Shown piece after piece: positions 32,963 to 37,118 of a stretch of 37,118 bases of DNA. The translations under genes and the position numbers were made by a program. Origin of the DNA: Lachnospiraceae bacterium (lineage in GTDB: Bacteria; Bacillota; Clostridia; Lachnospirales; Lachnospiraceae); contig JAFSLV010000023.1 of NCBI GenBank assembly GCA_017448245.1, positions 1 to 37,118 of the forward strand, in the 5' to 3' direction. The notes under the pieces are model-generated. The model was not told where the DNA came from. It saw nothing but the letters and a program-made list of their open reading frames with translations, and did no database searches. Position 1 is the stretch's first letter. Each line of letters begins with the position of its first letter.

Positions 32963-34279
32963 ATGTCACTCTATCAGGATCTGAAGGACAAAAAGGAAAC
33001 ACTCTCCGTCATCGGGCTTGGCTACGTCGGGATGCCGATCGCGGTCGCTTTTGCAAGGGAGGTCAGCGTCATAGGCTTTGACGTCAATGAAGCAAAGGTC
33101 GCTCTCTATAAGGAAGGAAAGGATCCGACCAAGGAGGTCGGGGATGACGTGATCGCACAGACGAGCGTGCATTTTACGTCGGACGCCAAAGAACTCGAAA
33201 AGGCAAGATTCCATATCGTTGCCGTGCCGACGCCCGTCGCAAGCGACCATACACCGGACCTTGCGCCGGTCGAGAGCGCAAGCAGGATCCTCGGCGCGCA
33301 TCTGACGAAGGGATCGGTCGTCGTCTATGAATCGACGGTCTATCCCGGCGTCACCGAAGAGATCTGCGTGCCGATCCTCGAAAAGGAAAGCGGCCTTACG
33401 TGCGGCGTGGATTTCAAGGTCGGCTATTCGCCCGAGCGCATCAATCCGGGCGATAAGGTGCACCGCTTAGAGACCATCGTGAAGATCGTCTCCGGGATGG
33501 ACGAAGAGACACTCGATACGGTCGCGAAGGTCTATGAGATCGTCGCAAAGGCCGGCGTCCACCGGGCGGAATCGATCCGCGTCGCGGAGGCCGCCAAGGT
33601 CATCGAAAATTCACAGCGCGACATCAATATCGCTTTTATGAACGAGCTCTCGATGATCTTTCACAGGATGGGGATCGATACCAAGCATGTGCTTGAGGCC
33701 GCGGGAACCAAGTGGAATTTTCTTCCCTTTTCTCCGGGGCTTGTCGGCGGACACTGCATCGGCGTCGATCCGTATTATCTGACCTACAAGGCAGAGGAGC
33801 TCGGATATCATTCGCAGATCATATTGTCCGGGCGCAGGATCAATGACGACATGGGCGGCTATGTCGCGAGGGAGCTCGTCAAGAACCTGATTGCACAGGA
33901 TGTGCCGGTCAAGCACGCACGCGTCGCGATTCTCGGATTTACGTTTAAGGAAAACTGTCCCGATACGCGCAATACCAGGGTGATCGATATCTGGAACGAG
34001 CTGAAGGATTACGGGATCCTGCCGATCGTATGCGACCCGGAGGCGGACGCACAGGAAGCAAAGGCACTCTACGGGATCGATTTTGTGGAGGCTTCCGGGA
34101 TCCGCGACATGGACGCGGTGCTCGTTGCCGTCTCGCATGACGCGTTCAGGGCGCTCGGCAAAGAGGAGATCGAAGCCTTTTATGACAAGGAGCTAAGGAC
34201 CAAGGTGTTCTTTGATCTGAAGGGGATGTATCACAGGGAGGATTTTGCATCGCCCGCATGGGCGTACTGGCGGATGTAA
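32963..34279 (+). CDS. UDP-N-acetylhexosamine 6-dehydrogenase (WbpO/TviB-like)
   Basis: The 438-residue nucleotide-sugar dehydrogenase has VIGLGYVGMPIAVAFA (NAD loop, near 16-31), the YESTVYPGVTEE segment, the linking helix with GYSPERINPGDK, and the catalytic cysteine C265 in VGGHCIGVDPYYL. It oxidises C6 of a UDP-sugar to a uronic acid with two NAD. The sequence style is that of WbpO/TviB (UDP-GlcNAc or UDP-GalNAc) rather than UDP-glucose dehydrogenase. The product would give the polymer a negatively charged HexNAcA residue. No epimerase of the TviC type is present. AGGGAGCAGGT precedes the ATG. Confidence 0.9.
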   Translation: MSLYQDLKDKKETLSVIGLGYVGMPIAVAFAREVSVIGFDVNEAKVALYKEGKDPTKEVGDDVIAQTSVHFTSDAKELEKARFHIVAVPTPVASDHTPDLAPVESASRILGAHLTKGSVVVYESTVYPGVTEEICVPILEKESGLTCGVDFKVGYSPERINPGDKVHRLETIVKIVSGMDEETLDTVAKVYEIVAKAGVHRAESIRVAEAAKVIENSQRDINIAFMNELSMIFHRMGIDTKHVLEAAGTKWNFLPFSPGLVGGHCIGVDPYYLTYKAEELGYHSQIILSGRRINDDMGGYVARELVKNLIAQDVPVKHARVAILGFTFKENCPDTRNTRVIDIWNELKDYGILPIVCDPEADAQEAKALYGIDFVEASGIRDMDAVLVAVSHDAFRALGKEEIEAFYDKELRTKVFFDLKGMYHREDFASPAWAYWRM

Positions 34280-34318
34280 TCATCCGGCCGTATACGGGCA
34301 CACCGGGGGGAGCGGCGT

Positions 34319-35833
34319 ATGTCCTTTTCATTGGAGACAATTTTATTTTTGGGGGGCACCATCCTCATCTACTACCTGCTGCATCGCAGGATGCGGCCGT
34401 ATGTGCTGCTTACGGCGAGCATCCTCTTTTTGTGGAGACTCTCTCTCCGGGCGCTTGTGATCGTTCTCGTCACCGGTATCGTCGTATGGCTGCTCGGAAG
34501 GGCGATTGAAGGATTGACGGGCGATGCTTCCGGCGAACGGGAGACGGGGAACGCAGGGGCCGTGCAGGCCGCATCGGATGCGCGGGCCGCAAGGGGTCTG
34601 ATGATCGCGGGAGTCGCACTGATCGTCTGCGCGCTTCTTGTCTTTAAATATGTGCCTGTCTTTTTTGCGCAGTCTTCCGCGGCTGTAGCGGATGGCGAAG
34701 AGGCCGTTGTCTCTCCCTTCGTGCGGATGTTTCTCTTACCGGTCGGTTTTTCTTATTACAGCTTCCAGTCGATCGGCTATCTCATCGATGTATATCAGGG
34801 GCGGATACGGGCGGAGAGGAATCCCTTTTTCTTTCTTTTGTATCTGATGTATTTTCCAAAATTCATCTCCGGTCCGATCGAGCGGCCAAAGGATCTGCTC
34901 ACGCAGATCCGTGACCTTCCTTCTGTGCGGCTCCTGAAGGAGGAGAGACTCTCTCTTGCCGCTTCGGACCTCCTCTACGGATATTTTATGAAGAGCGTGG
35001 TGGCGGACCGCCTCGCGCTCTGTACGGGACCGGTGTTTGCGAGCTGCGGCTGGCATTCGAGCGCGGGGCTCCTCCTCAATCTCTTCTTCTACGTGATGCA
35101 GCTCTATTGTGACTTTGCGGGATATTCCGCGATCGCGGTCGGGACATCGAGGATCTTTGGCATCACGCTCGTCAACAATTTCCGCGCACCGTATCTCTCC
35201 CTCGGTATCACGGAGTTCTGGCGCCGATGGCACAGGTCTTTGAGCTCGTGGCTGAGAGACTACCTCTATATCCCGCTTGGCGGAAACCGCAGGGGGACGG
35301 CGAGGAAGTGCCTGAATACGATGATCGTATTTTTCGTCTGCGGGATCTGGCACGGCAGCAGTCTCACGTTTGTGATCTGGGGACTTCTGCAGGGGATTTT
35401 TTCCGTGATCGAGACGCTGTTACGTAAAAAGGATAAGGCGGTTTCTTTCTTCTGGCAAATCGCAGGCCGTGTTTTGACATTTGCGGGCATCTTTTGCAGC
35501 TGGTTTTTCTTCGGGATCCATACGCTTTCCGATGTCCCGAAATACATACAGCGGATGTGGACGGCAAGGGATCCCGGTTTTACGTTTGAAGCGGAGATGA
35601 TCGAGATCGGAATGGGGATGACGGAGCTGAAGCTCGCCCTCCTCTTCCTCGTGCCGGTCGTTGTCTTTGACATCCTGATCTACCGCGCGGATACTTCTTT
35701 TGCGGAGGCCATCGCGCGGTGGCCGTATGTCTTCCGGTATCTGCTGTTCTATGTGCTGATCGTCGTGATACTGGTCTTTGGGATCTACGGAGCGGGCTAT
35801 GACGCCGCGGGATTCATGTATATGGACTTTTGA
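34319..35833 (+). CDS. MBOAT-family O-acyltransferase (AlgI/DltB-like)
   Basis: The 504-residue membrane protein has about ten helices and the MBOAT core: PISG-like SGPIERPKDLL, then TEFWRRWHRSLSSWLRDYLY with H305, and FFVCGIWHGSSL with the catalytic histidine H345. AlgI-type proteins pass acetyl groups across the membrane to a periplasmic or surface partner. The next gene encodes a GDSL-like SGNH protein, the usual partner (AlgJ/AlgX or DltD role). GGGGGGAG precedes the ATG. The 39 bases before it hold no clear signal. A region of about 30 residues rich in Gly, Ala and Glu near residues 65-90 is an unusual insert in an early loop. Confidence 0.92.
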   Translation: MSFSLETILFLGGTILIYYLLHRRMRPYVLLTASILFLWRLSLRALVIVLVTGIVVWLLGRAIEGLTGDASGERETGNAGAVQAASDARAARGLMIAGVALIVCALLVFKYVPVFFAQSSAAVADGEEAVVSPFVRMFLLPVGFSYYSFQSIGYLIDVYQGRIRAERNPFFFLLYLMYFPKFISGPIERPKDLLTQIRDLPSVRLLKEERLSLAASDLLYGYFMKSVVADRLALCTGPVFASCGWHSSAGLLLNLFFYVMQLYCDFAGYSAIAVGTSRIFGITLVNNFRAPYLSLGITEFWRRWHRSLSSWLRDYLYIPLGGNRRGTARKCLNTMIVFFVCGIWHGSSLTFVIWGLLQGIFSVIETLLRKKDKAVSFFWQIAGRVLTFAGIFCSWFFFGIHTLSDVPKYIQRMWTARDPGFTFEAEMIEIGMGMTELKLALLFLVPVVVFDILIYRADTSFAEAIARWPYVFRYLLFYVLIVVILVFGIYGAGYDAAGFMYMDF

Positions 35834-35842
35834 GGGACGGGG

Positions 35843-36880
35843 ATGAAAAAGACAGTCGCAAAGAGAATCGTACAGCTTATCTTTATCGCACTCACGCTCT
35901 GGACGCTGTGGTATCTCAATCTGGTCCTGAGTGTCAAGAGCTGGCACGGCATCGACCAGACGAGGGCACTCTATTACCAGCCGCGCAATACGATCGATGT
36001 CGTGATGCTGGGTTCGAGCCGGATCCATTGCGGTGTCAATACGGCGACGTTGTGGGAAGAATACGGCATTGCCGCTTATGACTATTCATCCGCGGAACAG
36101 CCGATGTGGAACAGCTATTATTATCTGCGGGAGTTTTGCAAATATCAAAAACCTAAGGTCGTGGTCGTTGATCTGTTTATGGCTGCATATATACACGGCG
36201 ACTATCACTATGACTGGATTCACCAGAATCTCTACGGTGTGCGTTTTTCGCCGAACAAGGTACGGATGCTTTTTGCCGCGGCGGAGCCGGCAAGAATCCC
36301 GGAGTATTTTCCGTCGTTTTTCAATTATCATGACCGCTATGACGAGGCGACGAAAGAGGATTTCCTCTATCCTTTTACCGCGCGCAGGGAGCTTGCGGCG
36401 TTTAAGGGCTATACGCCGTATCTCAACCGTGTGCCACAGGAAAGGCCCGTGATCACCGCAGGAGAGACGGCACAGATCGGTGTCAAAACGGAGCACTATC
36501 TGATGCGGATCATCGACTATTGTAAGCAGCATGACATCGGACTGGTGCTGATGGTCACGCCCTATATCACCAATGCGCAGGATCAGGCGGTCTTTGAACG
36601 GATCGGGGCAATCGCCGCGGAAAAGGGCGTGCCGATGATCAACGGTTGTGACAGGTATGACGAGATCGGTCTTGATTTTGAGACGGACTTTAACGACGGA
36701 TCGCATCTCAATTACTGGGGCGCAAGTAAATATACCTCCTATCTCGGACGGGAGCTCCTTACACACTTTGCGCTCGAAGACCACAGAGGCGATCCCCGCT
36801 ATGCGTCCTGGGACGACAACGCAAGTGAGATCCGGGCCTATGTGGAGGAGCATGAGGGCGAGGAAGTGATTGTGTGGTGA
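35843..36880 (+). CDS. SGNH/GDSL-like protein, AlgJ/DltD-type partner of the MBOAT
   Basis: The 345-residue protein has one N-terminal membrane anchor (about 8-31) and an outer domain. The nucleophile serine is S58 in VVMLGSSRIHCG, and the acid/base pair is D285 and H288 in DGSHLNYWGA. The fold is that of SGNH acyl-transfer proteins such as AlgJ, AlgX and DltD. With the MBOAT just upstream it should complete an O-acetylation system that modifies the polymer outside the membrane. It is the last gene of the operon: two stem-loops follow the stop within 55 bases. The C-terminus is acidic (EEHEGEEVIVW). Confidence 0.87.
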   Translation: MKKTVAKRIVQLIFIALTLWTLWYLNLVLSVKSWHGIDQTRALYYQPRNTIDVVMLGSSRIHCGVNTATLWEEYGIAAYDYSSAEQPMWNSYYYLREFCKYQKPKVVVVDLFMAAYIHGDYHYDWIHQNLYGVRFSPNKVRMLFAAAEPARIPEYFPSFFNYHDRYDEATKEDFLYPFTARRELAAFKGYTPYLNRVPQERPVITAGETAQIGVKTEHYLMRIIDYCKQHDIGLVLMVTPYITNAQDQAVFERIGAIAAEKGVPMINGCDRYDEIGLDFETDFNDGSHLNYWGASKYTSYLGRELLTHFALEDHRGDPRYASWDDNASEIRAYVEEHEGEEVIVW

Positions 36881-36886
36881 TCGGAG

Positions 36887-36907
36887 CATCCGCCCTGACG
36901 GCGGATG
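36887..36907 (+). terminator. Stem-loop terminator after the SGNH gene
   Basis: CATCCGCC pairs with GGCGGATG around a 5-base loop, starting 6 bases after the stop codon. It is followed by TTTG, a short T-tract. A perfect 8-bp GC-rich stem directly after the last gene of an operon is good evidence for intrinsic termination, though the T-run is short. Confidence 0.65.
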
Positions 36908-36918
36908 TTTGAATGAAA

Positions 36919-36934
36919 GCCCGCCGGAGCGGGC
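36919..36934. terminator. Second GC-rich stem-loop
   Basis: GCCCGC pairs with GCGGGC around CGGA. An A-rich stretch follows on the plus strand, and TTT follows on the minus strand. It may act as a back-up or as a terminator for the other direction. Confidence 0.4.
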
Positions 36935-36956
36935 GATAAACAAAAAATAAAACATC

Positions 36957-36986
36957 TTGACAAACAATAAACAATCAGTTTATAAT
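36957..36986 (+). promoter_or_regulatory. Strong sigma-A promoter
   Basis: TTGACA (36957-36962) and TATAAT (36981-36986) are both perfect consensus hexamers with an 18-bp spacer, in an AT-rich block unlike the rest of the window. Transcription should begin near 36993 and run into the partial gene at 37086, giving a leader of about 90 bases. The leader contains a small hairpin (GGAC-ATTC-GTCC, 37014-37025). Confidence 0.88.
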
Positions 36987-37085
36987 ATCTTTATCAATCG
37001 GGCAGATTCTTTTGGACATTCGTCCGTATGAAATCCCTCGTTGATGTAACCGCAGACAAAATATGATACAATAAGGAGGACACAT

Positions 37086-37118
37086 ATGGACAATGTGCAG
37101 GTCAGAAGAGACCACAAG
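37086..37118 (+). CDS. Start of the next gene, cut by the window edge
   Basis: Eleven codons are visible, MDNVQVRRDHK. A strong AGGAGG (37074-37079) precedes the ATG by 6 bases, and a consensus promoter lies about 100 bases upstream, so this is a real gene start. The fragment is too short to name. It belongs to a separate transcription unit, since terminator hairpins and the new promoter lie between it and the polysaccharide operon. Confidence 0.75.
   Translation, partial: MDNVQVRRDHK

Noticed and set aside
37041-37072. Second promoter just before the last partial gene (TTGATG with TATGAT or TACAAT)
   Set aside because: Spacings are 15 or 20 bases, the hexamers are imperfect, and a perfect promoter lies upstream at 36957.

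Overview
The window is a large surface-polysaccharide / glycoconjugate biosynthesis locus of roughly 37 kb. It probably comes from a moderately GC-rich Firmicute of the Clostridia type (Lachnospiraceae-like). That assignment rests on AGGAGG-type ribosome sites, a near-consensus sigma-A promoter (TTGACA - 18 bp - TATAAT), an EpsG-type polymerase, a LoaP-like NusG paralogue and a Wzz/YveK-type chain-length protein. The taxon is an inference; no rRNA or other taxonomic marker is present. I see no tRNA, rRNA, insertion sequence or CRISPR array.

Layout. (1) 3-24151, plus strand: the tail of a PEGA-domain protein, then about 20 tightly packed, often overlapping genes. These are a GtrB-like transferase, many GT2 and GT4 glycosyltransferases, a large polytopic phosphoglycosyl transferase (PGT), a Wzz-like protein, an EpsG-like polymerase, a PseB-like 4,6-dehydratase, a GT52-like transferase, an ABC flippase candidate, an acyltransferase-3, a polytopic GT-C-like protein, a GtrA-GNAT fusion, an O-antigen-ligase/Wzy-like protein and a PglF-like membrane dehydratase. 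(2) 24191-26525, minus strand: a two-gene island with an NDP-hexose 2,3-dehydratase and a Gfo/Idh/MocA reductase, the classic pair for 2-deoxygenation of 6-deoxysugars. (3) 26573-36880, plus strand: a PglE-like aminotransferase, a PglC-like small PGT, an ATP-grasp/HAD fusion, two GT4 transferases (one PglA-like), a LoaP/NusG-like antiterminator, a UDP-HexNAc 6-dehydrogenase, an MBOAT O-acyltransferase and its SGNH partner, then a terminator. (4) 36957-37118: a new strong promoter and the first codons of the next gene.

How the genes work together. There are two PGTs of different architecture, two polymerase/ligase-like membrane proteins and a dispersed GtrA/GtrB/GT-C set, so the locus may build more than one lipid-linked glycan or a heavily decorated one. 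PglF, PglE, PglC and PglA homologues point to a bacillosamine-type initiating sugar. No PglD-type N-acetyltransferase is visible; an ATP-grasp ligase fused to a HAD phosphatase follows pglC instead. By analogy with Neisseria PglB2, this suggests an alternative N-acyl group, such as glyceramido, on the 4-amino sugar. Decoration is expected from 2-deoxysugar synthesis, uronic acid formation and at least two O-acylation systems.

The most unusual observations are the ATP-grasp/HAD module, a chain of overlapping 14-15-residue mini-ORFs produced by a 41-bp tandem repeat between two genes, the GtrA-GNAT fusion, the inverted 2-deoxysugar island with a 47-bp divergent and apparently leaderless promoter region, and the Glu/Ala/Pro-rich insert in the ligase-like protein. 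Functions are assigned from motifs and family resemblance recognised by eye; no database search was run.
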